64,000 bases of DNA, taken from Bradyrhizobium sp. SZCCT0153 (GTDB taxonomy: Bacteria; Pseudomonadota; Alphaproteobacteria; Rhizobiales; Xanthobacteraceae). Where the stretch lies: the NCBI RefSeq assembly GCF_018129995.1, contig NZ_JAFCKS010000002.1, positions 1,116,001 through 1,180,000 on the forward strand. Direction: 5' to 3'. Both the position numbers and the translations under genes were made by a program. This document shows, piece after piece, positions 42,200 to 51,589 of this stretch; position 1 is the stretch's first letter; every line of letters starts with the position of its first letter. The notes below the pieces were generated by a model. It saw nothing but the letters and a program-made list of their open reading frames with translations, searched no databases and was not told the origin of the DNA.

Positions 42200-42928
42200 G
42201 TGCCTGATATCACGACTCTGATCCTGCTGAGCGTCGCCGTGTTCGCGGGCGCCTTCGTCTCCGGGCTGTCGGGCTTTGCCTTCTCGGCGGTGGCGGGCGC
42301 CATTCTGCTCCGGGTGTTTCAGCCGCTCGAAGCCGTGCCGCTGATGATGGCGTGCAGCATCGGCGTGCAGGCCACCAACCTCTGGGCACTTCGGCGCAAT
42401 ATCCGCTGGGAAGGCAGCCTGCTGCTGATCGTAGGCGGATTGATCGGCGTTCCCATCGCGGTATCGCTGCTCCAGAGCACGGATACGCATCTGCTCCGGC
42501 GCGGCTTCGGCATCATCGTCGCGCTGTACGCCGCTTACATGCTGCTGCGGCCGACGCTGGTGACGGCCGGCGAGGCTGTCGGCCGGCACTGGGTCGCCTT
42601 GATCGGGTTCGGGGGAGGGCTGGTCGGCGGCCTGACCGCGATGCCCGGTGCGATTCCCACCATCTGGTGCGACATGCGCGGCGTGCCCAAGAGCGAGCAG
42701 CGCGGTCTGGTGCAGCCCTTCATCGCCGCGATGCAGGTCTTCGCGATCGCGCTGCTGGTGGGACATCAGGATCTGTCGTCAAAGGTGTTCATCGATCTCG
42801 CCATCAGCCTGCCGGCGCTGTTCGCCGGCTCTGCGCTCGGCGTGATCGCGTTTCACCGGGTCAACGAGACGGTCTTTCGCAAGACCGTGCTCGTGCTGCT
42901 GCTGGTCTCGGGGATTTCCCTGATCTAG
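42200..42928 (+). CDS. TSUP family permease (TauE/SafE, sulfite/organosulfonate exporter type)
   Basis: A 242-residue membrane protein with about seven or eight hydrophobic segments and the TSUP opening ITTLILLSVAVFAGAFVSGLSGFAF, then GVPIAVSLLQSTD and a second half repeating the pattern (GFGGGLVGGLTAMPGAIPT). Such carriers export sulfite, sulfonates or organic acids. The GTG at 42200 is the best start, with GGAGGA 7 bases upstream. Its stop codon overlaps the stop of the convergent RND pump gene in a CTAG. Confidence 0.85.
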   Translation: MPDITTLILLSVAVFAGAFVSGLSGFAFSAVAGAILLRVFQPLEAVPLMMACSIGVQATNLWALRRNIRWEGSLLLIVGGLIGVPIAVSLLQSTDTHLLRRGFGIIVALYAAYMLLRPTLVTAGEAVGRHWVALIGFGGGLVGGLTAMPGAIPTIWCDMRGVPKSEQRGLVQPFIAAMQVFAIALLVGHQDLSSKVFIDLAISLPALFAGSALGVIAFHRVNETVFRKTVLVLLLVSGISLI

Positions 42929-45900
42929 TGGCCTGCGCCTTCGTGATGTAGCTCCTGGACCGGAGCCACGCTGGAGCCGCTGCCGTGATGCACCAGCGGC
43001 TTCATGCCGGTGACGGTCCGCAGCAGCACGTAGAAAATCGGCGTCAGGAACAGGCCGAACACGGTGACGCCGATCATGCCGGAGAACACGGCGACGCCCA
43101 TGGCGCGCCGCATCTCAGAGCCCGCGCCGGTCGAGAGCACCAGCGGCAGCACGCCCATGATGAACGCCATCGACGTCATCAGGATCGGGCGGAGCCGCAG
43201 CCGGCTCGCCTCGATCGCGGCCCGGATCGGCGTGCGGCCTGCGAACTCGAGTTCGCGCGCGAATTCGACGATCAGGATCGCGTTCTTGGCCGAGAGTCCC
43301 ACCAGCACGATCAATCCGATCTGGGTGAAGACGTTGTTGTCCCCCTTGGAGATCCAGACGCCGAACATCGCGGCGAGCAGACCCATCGGCACGATCATGA
43401 TGATCGAGAGCGGCAGGGTCAGGCTCTCGTAGAGCGCCGCCAGCACCAGGAACACCAGCAGGATCGCCAGCGGGAACACCCAGAGTCCGGAATTTCCGGC
43501 AATGAACTCCTGATAGGTCAGGTCGGTCCATTCGAAAGCAAAGCCCGGCGGTAACGTCTCCGCTGCGATCCGCGTCGCCGCCTCCTGCGCCTGGCCGGAC
43601 GAAAAGCCGGGCGCGGCCGCCGCGTTGATGTCGGACGACAGAAAGCCGTTGTAGCGGATCGCACGTTCCGGTCCCGCGCTCTGGCGAATCTTCAGCAGCG
43701 CCGACAGCGGCACCATGTCGCCGGAGGACGAGCGCACCTTCAATTGCCTGATGTCGTCGGCCCGCGCACGGAATGGTGCGTCGGCCTGGACATAGACGGA
43801 GTAGGTGCGGCCGAATTTGTTGAAGTCGTTGACGTAATAGGAGCCGAGATAGATCTGCAGCGTGTTGAACACCTCCGTCACGGGCACGCCGAGCTGGAGC
43901 GTCTTGGTGCGATCGATGTCGGCGAACAGTTGGGGCACGTTGACCTGGAAGCTCGAGAACACACCGGCGATCTCCGGCGCCTTCTGCATCGCCGCCATGA
44001 ATGCCTTCGTCGCCTCGTTCAGTGCCTCATAGCCGAGACCGGCACGGTCCTCGATCTGCAGCTTGAAGCCGCCGATCGTGCCGAGGCCGTTGACTGGCGG
44101 CGGCGGGAACATCGCGATGAAGGCTTCCTGGATTCCGGCGTATTTCTTGTTGAGATCGGCCGCGATGGCATTCCCGCTCAGGGCCGGACCCTTGCGCTCG
44201 TCGAACGGTTTCAGCGTCGAGAACACGATGCCGGCGTTGGATGAGTTGGTGAAGCCGGCGATCGACAGGCCCGGGAAAGCGACCGAGCTCTCGACACCGG
44301 GCTGGGTCAGCGCGATGTCGCTCATCTTGCGGATCACCTCTTCGGTGCGATCGAGCGCTGCACCATCGGGCAGCCGTGAGAAGCCGACCAGATATTGCTT
44401 GTCCTGGCCCGGCACGAAGCCGCTCGGCACCTGCTGGAACAGGAAGGCGGTGAGGCCGACCAGCACCACATAGAGACCCATCACCGCGGCTTTGCCCGAG
44501 ATCACCTTGGTGACGGCGCCGCTGTAATTCTCCGACGAACGGGTGAAGGCCTTGTTGAAGCCGCGGAAGAACCAGCCGAGGCCCTTCTCCATGATGATCG
44601 TCAGCCTGTCCTTCGGCTCGTTGTGGCCCTTGAGCAACAGCGCGGACAGCGCCGGCGACAGCGTCAGCGAGTTGACGGCTGAGATCACGGTCGAGATCGC
44701 GATCGTCAGCGCGAACTGCTTGTAGAACTGCCCGGTGAGGCCGGAGATGAAGGCGAGCGGCACGAACACGGCAATCAGCACCATGGCAATGGCGATGATC
44801 GGACCGGAGACCTCGCGCATGGCCTGATAGGTGGCATCGCGCGGCGACAGCCCGCCCTCGATGTTGCGCTCGACGTTCTCGACCACGACGATGGCGTCGT
44901 CGACGACGATGCCGATCGCGAGCACCAGGCCGAACAGGCTGAGCGCATTGATGGAGAAGCCGAACAGGTGCATCACTGCGAACGTGCCGACGATCGACAC
45001 CGGCACCGCCAGCAGGGGAATGATGGAAGCGCGCCAGGTCTGCAGGAACAGGATCACGACCAGCACCACCAGCGCGATCGCCTCGAGCAGGGTGTGGATG
45101 ACCGCCTCGATCGAGGAGCGCACGAACTGGGTGGGATCGTAGACAATCTGGTAGGACACGCCTTCCGGCATGTTTTTCTTGATTTCGGCCATGGTGGCGC
45201 GGACATGGTCGGAAATCTCCAGCGCATTGGAGCCCGGCGCCTGGAAGATCGGGATTGCGACGGCCTGCTTGTTGTCGAGCAGCGAGCGCAGGCCGTATTC
45301 GGACGCGCCGAGCTCAATCCGCGCGACGTCGCGCAGTCGCACCACTTCGCCGCGCGTGCCGGTCTTGACCACGATATCGCCGAACTGCTCTTCGTTGGCG
45401 AGCCGCCCTTCCGCATTGACCGACATTTGCAGGTCGATGCCCCTGACGTTCGGGGAGGAGCCGACGACGCCGGCGGCGGCCTCGACGTTCTGCGCCTGGA
45501 TCGACTTGACGATGTCGCTCGCGGTCAGGCCGTGCTCGGCGGCCTTCTGCGGATCGACCCAGACCCGCATCGAATAATCGCCGGCGCCATAGAGCTGGAC
45601 GTCGCCGACGCCGTCGATCCGCGCCAGCCGGTCCTTGACGTTGAGCACGGCGTAGTTGCGCAAGTAAGTCATGTCGTAGCGGCCGTTCGGCGACAGCAGA
45701 TGCACGACCATGGTGAGGTCGGGCGACGACTTCTTGGTGATGATGCCGAGCTGGCGCACCACGGCCGGCAGGCGCGGCTCGGCCTGCTGCACGCGGTTCT
45801 GCACCAGTTGCGTCGCCTTGTCGGGGTCGGTACCGAGGCGGAACGTCACCGTCAGCGTCATCGCGCCGTCGGTGGTCGCCTGGCTCGACATGTAGAGCAT

Positions 45901-46128
45901 GCCTTCGACGCCGTTGATCTGCTCCTCGATGGGGGTCGCCACCGTCTCCGCAATCACCTTCGGATTGGCGCCGGGATAGGTCGCGCGCACCAGCACCGAG
46001 GGCGGCACGACGTCGGGATATTCCGAGATCGGCATCGCGAACAGCGAGATCAGGCCGGCGAGGAAAATCAGGACCGACAGCACACCGGCGAAAATCGGAC
46101 GATCGATGAAGAATTTTGAGAGATTCAT
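42925..46128 (-). CDS. RND multidrug efflux transporter, HAE1 family (AcrB/BepE-like)
   Basis: A 1067-residue inner-membrane pump that exports hydrophobic drugs using the proton gradient. The start MNLSKFFIDRPIFAGVLSVLIFL is typical; the TM4 proton-relay segment has LAIGIVVDDAIVVVENVERN, with the paired Asp residues; the second half has SMAFIMGVLPLVLSTGAGSEMR. Length matches AcrB. The ATG at 46128 is preferred to the upstream one at 46164. It lies downstream of its adaptor gene, with a palindromic repeat between them, and no outer-membrane channel follows, as in Brucella BepDE. Confidence 0.95.
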   Translation of the reverse strand: MNLSKFFIDRPIFAGVLSVLIFLAGLISLFAMPISEYPDVVPPSVLVRATYPGANPKVIAETVATPIEEQINGVEGMLYMSSQATTDGAMTLTVTFRLGTDPDKATQLVQNRVQQAEPRLPAVVRQLGIITKKSSPDLTMVVHLLSPNGRYDMTYLRNYAVLNVKDRLARIDGVGDVQLYGAGDYSMRVWVDPQKAAEHGLTASDIVKSIQAQNVEAAAGVVGSSPNVRGIDLQMSVNAEGRLANEEQFGDIVVKTGTRGEVVRLRDVARIELGASEYGLRSLLDNKQAVAIPIFQAPGSNALEISDHVRATMAEIKKNMPEGVSYQIVYDPTQFVRSSIEAVIHTLLEAIALVVLVVILFLQTWRASIIPLLAVPVSIVGTFAVMHLFGFSINALSLFGLVLAIGIVVDDAIVVVENVERNIEGGLSPRDATYQAMREVSGPIIAIAMVLIAVFVPLAFISGLTGQFYKQFALTIAISTVISAVNSLTLSPALSALLLKGHNEPKDRLTIIMEKGLGWFFRGFNKAFTRSSENYSGAVTKVISGKAAVMGLYVVLVGLTAFLFQQVPSGFVPGQDKQYLVGFSRLPDGAALDRTEEVIRKMSDIALTQPGVESSVAFPGLSIAGFTNSSNAGIVFSTLKPFDERKGPALSGNAIAADLNKKYAGIQEAFIAMFPPPPVNGLGTIGGFKLQIEDRAGLGYEALNEATKAFMAAMQKAPEIAGVFSSFQVNVPQLFADIDRTKTLQLGVPVTEVFNTLQIYLGSYYVNDFNKFGRTYSVYVQADAPFRARADDIRQLKVRSSSGDMVPLSALLKIRQSAGPERAIRYNGFLSSDINAAAAPGFSSGQAQEAATRIAAETLPPGFAFEWTDLTYQEFIAGNSGLWVFPLAILLVFLVLAALYESLTLPLSIIMIVPMGLLAAMFGVWISKGDNNVFTQIGLIVLVGLSAKNAILIVEFARELEFAGRTPIRAAIEASRLRLRPILMTSMAFIMGVLPLVLSTGAGSEMRRAMGVAVFSGMIGVTVFGLFLTPIFYVLLRTVTGMKPLVHHGSGSSVAPVQELHHEGAGH

Positions 46129-46174
46129 GGCTTTGCCCCTGGGCAATATCTTGGTCGTCTCCACACAGCTCCGC

Positions 46175-46286
46175 CGTCATTCCGGGGCGCGGGCAAAGCC
46201 CGCGAACCCGGAATCTCGAGGTGATGTGCTCGGAGTTCTTAAACTTCTAGATTCCGGGTTCGCGCTACGCGCGCCCCGGAATGACG
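46175..46286. repeat. Long palindromic repeat element between adaptor and pump genes
   Basis: A 112-base double inverted repeat. The 17-base outer arms (CGTCATTCCGGGGCGCG and its complement) are perfect, and inner 16-base arms (CGCGAACCCGGAATCT and its complement) are perfect too, around a central spacer. It would form an extended cruciform or RNA hairpin. Elements with such CGTCATTCCGGGGC ends are widespread in Bradyrhizobium and Rhodopseudomonas intergenic DNA from memory. Located between two genes of one operon, it may lower expression of the pump relative to the adaptor. Confidence 0.8.
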
Positions 46287-46293
46287 GAGTTTG

Positions 46294-47538
46294 TCAGCGC
46301 TGCACCACGTCCTGGTTGCTGTGGTTGGAAGCCTGTTGCGGCCCGCGCGCGCCCATTGCGGCGACCTCGGTCTTGAGGAGGGCGCCCGGGCGCACACGCT
46401 GGAGGCCGTTGACGATGATGCGGTCACCGGTCTTCAGCCCCGCCGTCACGATACGCAGCCCGTCGACCGAGCCGCCGAGCGTGATCGGCCGGTAGACCGC
46501 GCGGCTGTCGTCGCCGACCGCCATCACGAACTTCTTGTCCTGGTCGGTGCCGATCGCGCGCTCGTCGATCAAGACCAGCGTCTGCTGCTTCGGCTGGCCC
46601 ATGCGCACGCGGGCGAACTGGCCCGGGATGAGACGCCCGTCCTCGTTCTGGAACACCGCGCGGACACGGATGGTGCCGCTCTGGCCGTTGACCTGGTTGT
46701 CGATGAGCTGGATGTGACCCTTCGCGGAGAGACCGCCGGAGGTCGCCATCTCGACCGGGATCTGGTCGAGCTTGCCGCGCTGGCCGGAGGCATCCGCGAT
46801 CGAGTTCAGCGCCCGCAGCACCACCTCTTCATCCGCGTCGAACGAGGCGTAGATCGGGTTGACCGAGACCAGCGAGGTCAGGACCGGGGAGGCGGTACCG
46901 GCGGCGACGAGATTGCCGACGGTGATCTCGAACTTGCCGACACGGCCGTCGACCGGCGCGCGCACCTCGGTGTAGTCGAGGTTGAGCTTTGCGGTCTGGA
47001 GCGTCGCCTCGGCGGCCTTCACGTTGGCGATGGCTTCGCGATTGGCGTTGTCGCGCTGGTCGTAGTCGCGGCGCGTGACCACGGCGTTGCCGACCAGCTG
47101 TGCGCCGCGCTCCAGCTCGCTCTGGGTGAACACGACGCGCGCTTTCGCCGCCTCGAGCTGCGCGTTGGCCTTGTCGACCTCGGCCGCGTAAGGCGCCGGA
47201 TCGATCTTGAACAGAACGTCGCCTGCCTGCACCAGCGCGCCTTCGGTGAAGTTGGTGGACATGATCGCACCGGACACGCGCGGTCGCAGGTCGACCCGGT
47301 TGATGGCTTCCAGCCGGCCGGAGAAATCGTCCCACAGCACGGTCTGCCGCGGCTCGATCATCGCGACGGTGACGGAGACGGCTTGCTCGGCCGCGGCGGC
47401 CGTTGCCGTCGCCTGGGCTGCACGGAAATAATGACCGGTCGCGATCGTGCCGGCTGCGGCGAGGGCGCCCACAATGGCGACGCCGCCGAGAAGGCGGCGG
47501 AAACGACCGGTGCGGACGGTATTTTGGGAGGGATGCAT
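46294..47538 (-). CDS. RND efflux periplasmic adaptor (membrane fusion protein, AcrA/BepD-like)
   Basis: A 414-residue adaptor linking the pump to an outer-membrane channel. The N-terminus is a signal/anchor (LLGGVAIVGALAAAGTIATGH) without a lipobox Cys. Family blocks are VLWDDFSGRLEAINRVDLRPRVSG, VQAGDVLFKIDPAPYAAEVDKANAQL, LDYTEVRAPVDGRVG and MVGRLIPGQFARVRMGQ-type elements near the C-terminus. It is first in the pump operon and divergent from the TetR gene with the operator between. Confidence 0.93.
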   Translation of the reverse strand: MHPSQNTVRTGRFRRLLGGVAIVGALAAAGTIATGHYFRAAQATATAAAAEQAVSVTVAMIEPRQTVLWDDFSGRLEAINRVDLRPRVSGAIMSTNFTEGALVQAGDVLFKIDPAPYAAEVDKANAQLEAAKARVVFTQSELERGAQLVGNAVVTRRDYDQRDNANREAIANVKAAEATLQTAKLNLDYTEVRAPVDGRVGKFEITVGNLVAAGTASPVLTSLVSVNPIYASFDADEEVVLRALNSIADASGQRGKLDQIPVEMATSGGLSAKGHIQLIDNQVNGQSGTIRVRAVFQNEDGRLIPGQFARVRMGQPKQQTLVLIDERAIGTDQDKKFVMAVGDDSRAVYRPITLGGSVDGLRIVTAGLKTGDRIIVNGLQRVRPGALLKTEVAAMGARGPQQASNHSNQDVVQR

Positions 47539-47554
47539 TTGCGCGCTCCAGATA

Positions 47555-47570
47555 TGTAGTGTTCACTACA
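47555..47570. promoter_or_regulatory. Perfect-arm operator TGTAGTG-TT-CACTACA
   Basis: Two perfect 7-bp arms around TT lie 16 bases upstream of the adaptor start, in the gap to the divergent TetR gene. A degenerate second copy (TGTACCATTCACTAA) lies at 47606. This is the layout expected for repression of the pump by the neighbouring TetR protein. Confidence 0.7.
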
Positions 47571-47738
47571 GATGTGGAGCTGGATGCCGCAGTGCAAGAT
47601 ACTTATGTACCATTCACTAAGAAAATTGTAGCGGCATACCGCAAGAATTGGAAGCGGCAGAGAAAATAAAGCTAGAACAAATAGATAGGATTTGGCGTTA
47701 AGGCTCAGGCTGAACGCGAATCCCGAGGAGACAGGCAC

Positions 47739-48344
47739 ATGGGCATGGGACGCCCCCGCGAATTCGACGCCGAGACGGCGTTGGACCTGGCGATGGAAGT
47801 GTTTTGGCGCCATGGCTATGAGGGCGCCACCATCGCCCAGCTCACCGAGGCGATGGGCATCAATCCGCCCAGCCTCTACGCCTGCTTCGGCAACAAGGAA
47901 GGCCTGCTGAAGGCCGCGCTCGACCGTTACACCAAACTGCGCAATGTCTGGATGGACGAGGTGGTGGCGGCTCCGACCGCCCGCGATGTCGCCGAACGAA
48001 TGCTGATGGGCATCGCCGAAAAGCAGACCGATCCGGCCAATCCGCCCGGTTGCCTGCTCGTGCAGGGCGGCATCGCCTGCGGCAGCGGCTCCGAGAACGT
48101 CCCCTTCGAGCTCGCCGCCCGCCGCGCCGAGAACGAAGACCAGCTGCGCGACCGCTTCATCCGCGCCAAGGCGGAAGGCGATCTCAAGCCGACCTCGGAT
48201 CCCGCCGCGCTCGCGCGTTATGTCTCGGCGGTCTCCGTCGGCATGGGCGTGATGGCGTCCTCGGGCTCCGATCGCGAGGCGCTGCGGCAGGTGGCGAGCG
48301 TCGCCGTTCAGGCGGTGGAAGCGCAGTCGGCTGATAGAACCTGA
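47739..48344 (+). CDS. TetR-family repressor of the RND pump
   Basis: A 201-residue regulator with the TetR helix-turn-helix (ALDLAMEVFWRHGYEGATIAQLTEA, MGINPPSLYACFGNKEGLL) and a C-terminal domain of the TetR_C type found in proteins starting GRPREFD. It is divergent from the adaptor gene across a 200-base gap that holds its likely operator, matching the arrangement of BepR/BepDE and AcrR/AcrAB. Its stop lies one base before the stop of the convergent amidase gene. Confidence 0.92.
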   Translation: MGMGRPREFDAETALDLAMEVFWRHGYEGATIAQLTEAMGINPPSLYACFGNKEGLLKAALDRYTKLRNVWMDEVVAAPTARDVAERMLMGIAEKQTDPANPPGCLLVQGGIACGSGSENVPFELAARRAENEDQLRDRFIRAKAEGDLKPTSDPAALARYVSAVSVGMGVMASSGSDREALRQVASVAVQAVEAQSADRT

Positions 48345-48345
48345 T

Positions 48346-49854
48346 TTATCTTGCGGATTGCATTGCAGCCAGCGACGGCGGCGGGACAAAGCCGCCGTAT
48401 TCGCGTTCGATCAGGCCGGCCAGCGCAATCGTGGTGCGATCCTCGAGATAAGGCCCGATGATCTGGACGCCGATCGGCAGGCCCGACGGCGTGCGCTCGA
48501 TCGGGACGGCGGTTGCCGGCAGTCCGCAGGTCGAGGCGGGATCGGCCCAGATGAAGCACGCATCCGAGTAGTTGTAGAGCTTTCCATCTATGTCGAGCCG
48601 TCGCGCGTCGAACGGCTCGGACTGGTCTTGCGGAAAGGCCGGCACGGCCGCGGCCGGGTAGATCGCTGCGTCGAACTCGCGGAAGAACTGCTGCCACCGT
48701 TGCTGCAGCTGCAGGCGGGCCGCGTCGGTCGCCAGCCATTCGCGATGGAGCATGCCCCAGCCGCGGGCGCGCTCAGCCTGCAGGCTGTGGTCGTCGGGCG
48801 AGAGCGCCGCGGCAACTCCTTGCGCCTCTGCGAGGGCGGCCGGTGTCAGGCGCGGACTTCGCGCGGCGTTCAACAGTTTCATGTAGAGCCGCGCGGATTC
48901 GACGAGATCGGGCAGCGAAATGCTCGCGCGCGCGACCCGCGCGCCTGAACGTTCGAGCCGTTCCGCCAACCGCCCAATGGCCGAACGCACGGCATCACCC
49001 GTCGGCATCAGCGGATGGGTATCGATCACCAGGATCCTGAAATCCTTGAGGTCGTTGTGGCGCGGGGCGGGCAGCGCAAGGCGATAGCCGATCCCGTCCC
49101 GCGTCTCGTCGGGGCCAGCAATCACATCGAGCGACAATGCGAGGTCCGAGGCGGTGCGCGCCATCGGCCCGACGACCGCGAGATCACCTTGACCCGGGAC
49201 GGGAGGAGCCGGCGGCAGGCTGTATCCGCGCAGCGGGACCAGGCCGAGGCTTGGCTTGTGTCCGAACACCCCACAGAAATGCGCGGGCACCCGGATCGAG
49301 CCGCCGATATCCGAGCCGATCGAGAGCGGACCGAAGCCCGCGGCCAGTGCCGCGGCCGATCCGCCCGAGGAACCGCCCGGCGACCGGCCGAGGTCCCACG
49401 GGTTGCTCGTCGTCCCGTAGATCTCGTTGTAGCTCTGGAAATCCCGCAGACCGATCGGGATGTTGGTCTTGCCGATGATGACGGCGCCCGCCGCCTTCAG
49501 CCGCGAGACGACGAGGGCATCTTCCGCCGGTTGAAAGTCGCTGAAATGCGGAAAGCCCCATGTCGTCGGCAGGCCGGCGACGTTGAACGGCTCTTTCAAG
49601 GTGATGGGGATGCCGAGCAGTGGAAGCCGCTCGCCGCGGCCAAGCGCGGCATCGGCGGCGCGCGCGGCGTCCCTTGCGCGATCGAAATCGCGAACGATGA
49701 CGGCATTGATGCGCCCGTCCAGCGCCTCGATGCGTCCGATCGTGTGCTCGAGCAATTCCGATGCCGACACCTTGCGCGCGTGCAGGGCGCTCAGCAGCGC
49801 GCTGATCGAGCCGTAGTTCAAGTCGGCGGCGTCTGCGTTCATCATGAACTCCAA
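48346..49854 (-). CDS. Amidase, amidase-signature family
   Basis: A 502-residue Ser-cisSer-Lys amidase. The catalytic Lys is in LGIPITLKEPFNVAG, and the glycine-serine signature GGSSGGSAAALAAGFG with SDIGGSIRVPA follows. The size and the C-terminal VPIERTPSGLPIGVQIIGPYLED are standard. It is not the GatA tRNA amidotransferase because no GatC or GatB genes are adjacent. The substrate is an unknown amide. ATG codons at 49854 and a few codons later are possible starts. Confidence 0.9.
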   Translation of the reverse strand: MEFMMNADAADLNYGSISALLSALHARKVSASELLEHTIGRIEALDGRINAVIVRDFDRARDAARAADAALGRGERLPLLGIPITLKEPFNVAGLPTTWGFPHFSDFQPAEDALVVSRLKAAGAVIIGKTNIPIGLRDFQSYNEIYGTTSNPWDLGRSPGGSSGGSAAALAAGFGPLSIGSDIGGSIRVPAHFCGVFGHKPSLGLVPLRGYSLPPAPPVPGQGDLAVVGPMARTASDLALSLDVIAGPDETRDGIGYRLALPAPRHNDLKDFRILVIDTHPLMPTGDAVRSAIGRLAERLERSGARVARASISLPDLVESARLYMKLLNAARSPRLTPAALAEAQGVAAALSPDDHSLQAERARGWGMLHREWLATDAARLQLQQRWQQFFREFDAAIYPAAAVPAFPQDQSEPFDARRLDIDGKLYNYSDACFIWADPASTCGLPATAVPIERTPSGLPIGVQIIGPYLEDRTTIALAGLIEREYGGFVPPPSLAAMQSAR

Positions 49855-50353
49855 TGTATCTCATCGCTGTGTCGAGGCCATCCCCGCTGCAGATTGCTCG
49901 GGGCGCCGAACGTGCGATTTTGCAAGGGCATGGGGAGGTGGGTGCCGCGGACACCAGACCTGCTTGCCGGTCGAGGGACCGCATCATCCGAAACCGCGAT
50001 GCCTTCCGTACGGCTAATGGTCCGGTGCAGCGGCGAACTCACGATTGGGGATAATGCAAGTCTGCGCCTGTTTTGCCCGACGGCGCAAGTGAATATTTCG
50101 CTTTTACAGAAGTTAAGGAAAGGTCAATGATTCGATCCGATCTCTACTGTGCATGGGGTTGTTTTCGCATTTTTTGTCGGAGCGTCACCACGCCACAGGG
50201 TCCGGGCATTAGCCGCCAGGATTGAACGGGAACCCCTAAGGGTTTTTATACACAGTTCTGGCACGCTCCCGCGCGTCAAGATCCGCAACCTGCATCGTCG
50301 CGTCTCAACGCGTGCACGAAAAGACGGGGCGGGCACTGTGGGGGCGTTGCTTC
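49855..50353. other. Gene-free region upstream of the exporter/guaD operon
   Basis: About 500 bases between divergent genes with only short, unconvincing reading frames. It contains AT-richer patches (near 50085-50130 and 50240-50262) likely to hold promoters, and a small hairpin AACCC-CTAA-GGGTT followed by a run of T at 50231-50247 that could be a weak terminator or attenuator in front of the exporter gene. Confidence 0.4.
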
Positions 50354-51589
50354 ATGACTGCACTTGCTTCGGACGCCGGTTGCGCGAAGCGCGGGATCGT
50401 GCCGATCCTGCTGTGCGTCGTGCCGTTCAGCCAGATCCCGCTCGATGCCTATACGCCCGGCCTGCCGCAGATGGTGGTCGATCTCGCCGCCGATCCCGCC
50501 TCGATGCAGAACACCGTCACCGCCTACATGCTCGGCATGTCTTTGGCGCTGGTGCCGGTCGGCGTCGCCTCCGATACGCTCGGCCGCCGCCACGTTCTGC
50601 TTGCGGGGTTCGCCGTGCTCATCGCGATGAGCATCGCGTGCGCGCTGGCGACCAGCGCCTCGCTGCTGCTTGCGCTGCGCTTCCTGCAAGGCGTCGGCGG
50701 CTGCACCTGTCTCGTCGTCGCTTATGCGATTGCCGCCGATTGTTTTCGCGGCCGCGAGCTCGCGGCGATCTCCGGCCTGCTTGGGGCCGCCTGGGGGCTG
50801 GCGCCGGTGCTTGCGCCGGCGGCGGGCGGATTCATCGTCGAGCTGACATCCTGGCGCGGCGTCTTCGTCGTCATTGCCATCGCCGCGGCCATCGTTGCCG
50901 CGATCGTCGCGCTGCTCTTGCCCGAGACGTTGCCGGTGGAGCGGCGCGCGCCGTTCGATCCGCGCCGTACCGCCGGCATTCTGCGCGGGGCGCTGGTCCG
51001 TCCGGGCTTCCTGGCCTTCGTGCTGGTGTTTGCCGCGGCGGCCAGCGCGCAACTGGCGTTCGGCGTCGTCGCGCCGTTCTTCTACCAGACCGGCCTTGGC
51101 TATTCGGCTTCCATCTACGGCCTCGTCGCGCTCGGCCTTGGCGGCGTCAATCTCGCCGGCGAGCTCGGCTGCGCGCATTTCGCGCACTGGATGCCGGCCC
51201 GTGTGATGGGCTTTGGCGCCTTCGCGCTGTTTGTTGCGGGCGCTGCCGTGCTGGCCGCGACCGGCATGACCCTCGGTCTCGATTTCGCTTCGATCACGAT
51301 CGGCGGCGCGCTGGTGCTCGGCGGCTGCGGCGTGTTGTGCCCGATGATGTACGGCATGGCGCTCGGCCTGTTCGAGCGCGACCACGGCCTGATCGGCGGT
51401 TTGATCAGCGCGCTCTGCTATCTCGCGGTGAGCGGCGTCATGGCGATCGCGGCGGTGCTGCCGGAAGCAACGCAGGCGCCGATCGGATGGCTTTATCTCG
51501 GCCTCTGCGCCGTTGCGGGCACGCTGCTTGCGATCTCGCTGCCTTCGGCGCGACAGCCACACAGACCTAGGGAAGGAACCAATTCATGA
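50354..51589 (+). CDS. MFS transporter, Bcr/CflA drug-resistance type
   Basis: A 411-residue major-facilitator protein with about twelve hydrophobic helices. The loop motif after TM2 appears as VASDTLGRRHVLLAGF, and the opening PFSQIPLDAYTPGLPQMVVDLAAD is typical of the Bcr/CflA group. The ATG at 50354 is favoured over one at 50312. Its last bases overlap the start of guanine deaminase by ATGA, so it may transport a purine or purine-derived compound; that role is inferred from coupling only. Confidence 0.9.
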   Translation: MTALASDAGCAKRGIVPILLCVVPFSQIPLDAYTPGLPQMVVDLAADPASMQNTVTAYMLGMSLALVPVGVASDTLGRRHVLLAGFAVLIAMSIACALATSASLLLALRFLQGVGGCTCLVVAYAIAADCFRGRELAAISGLLGAAWGLAPVLAPAAGGFIVELTSWRGVFVVIAIAAAIVAAIVALLLPETLPVERRAPFDPRRTAGILRGALVRPGFLAFVLVFAAAASAQLAFGVVAPFFYQTGLGYSASIYGLVALGLGGVNLAGELGCAHFAHWMPARVMGFGAFALFVAGAAVLAATGMTLGLDFASITIGGALVLGGCGVLCPMMYGMALGLFERDHGLIGGLISALCYLAVSGVMAIAAVLPEATQAPIGWLYLGLCAVAGTLLAISLPSARQPHRPREGTNS

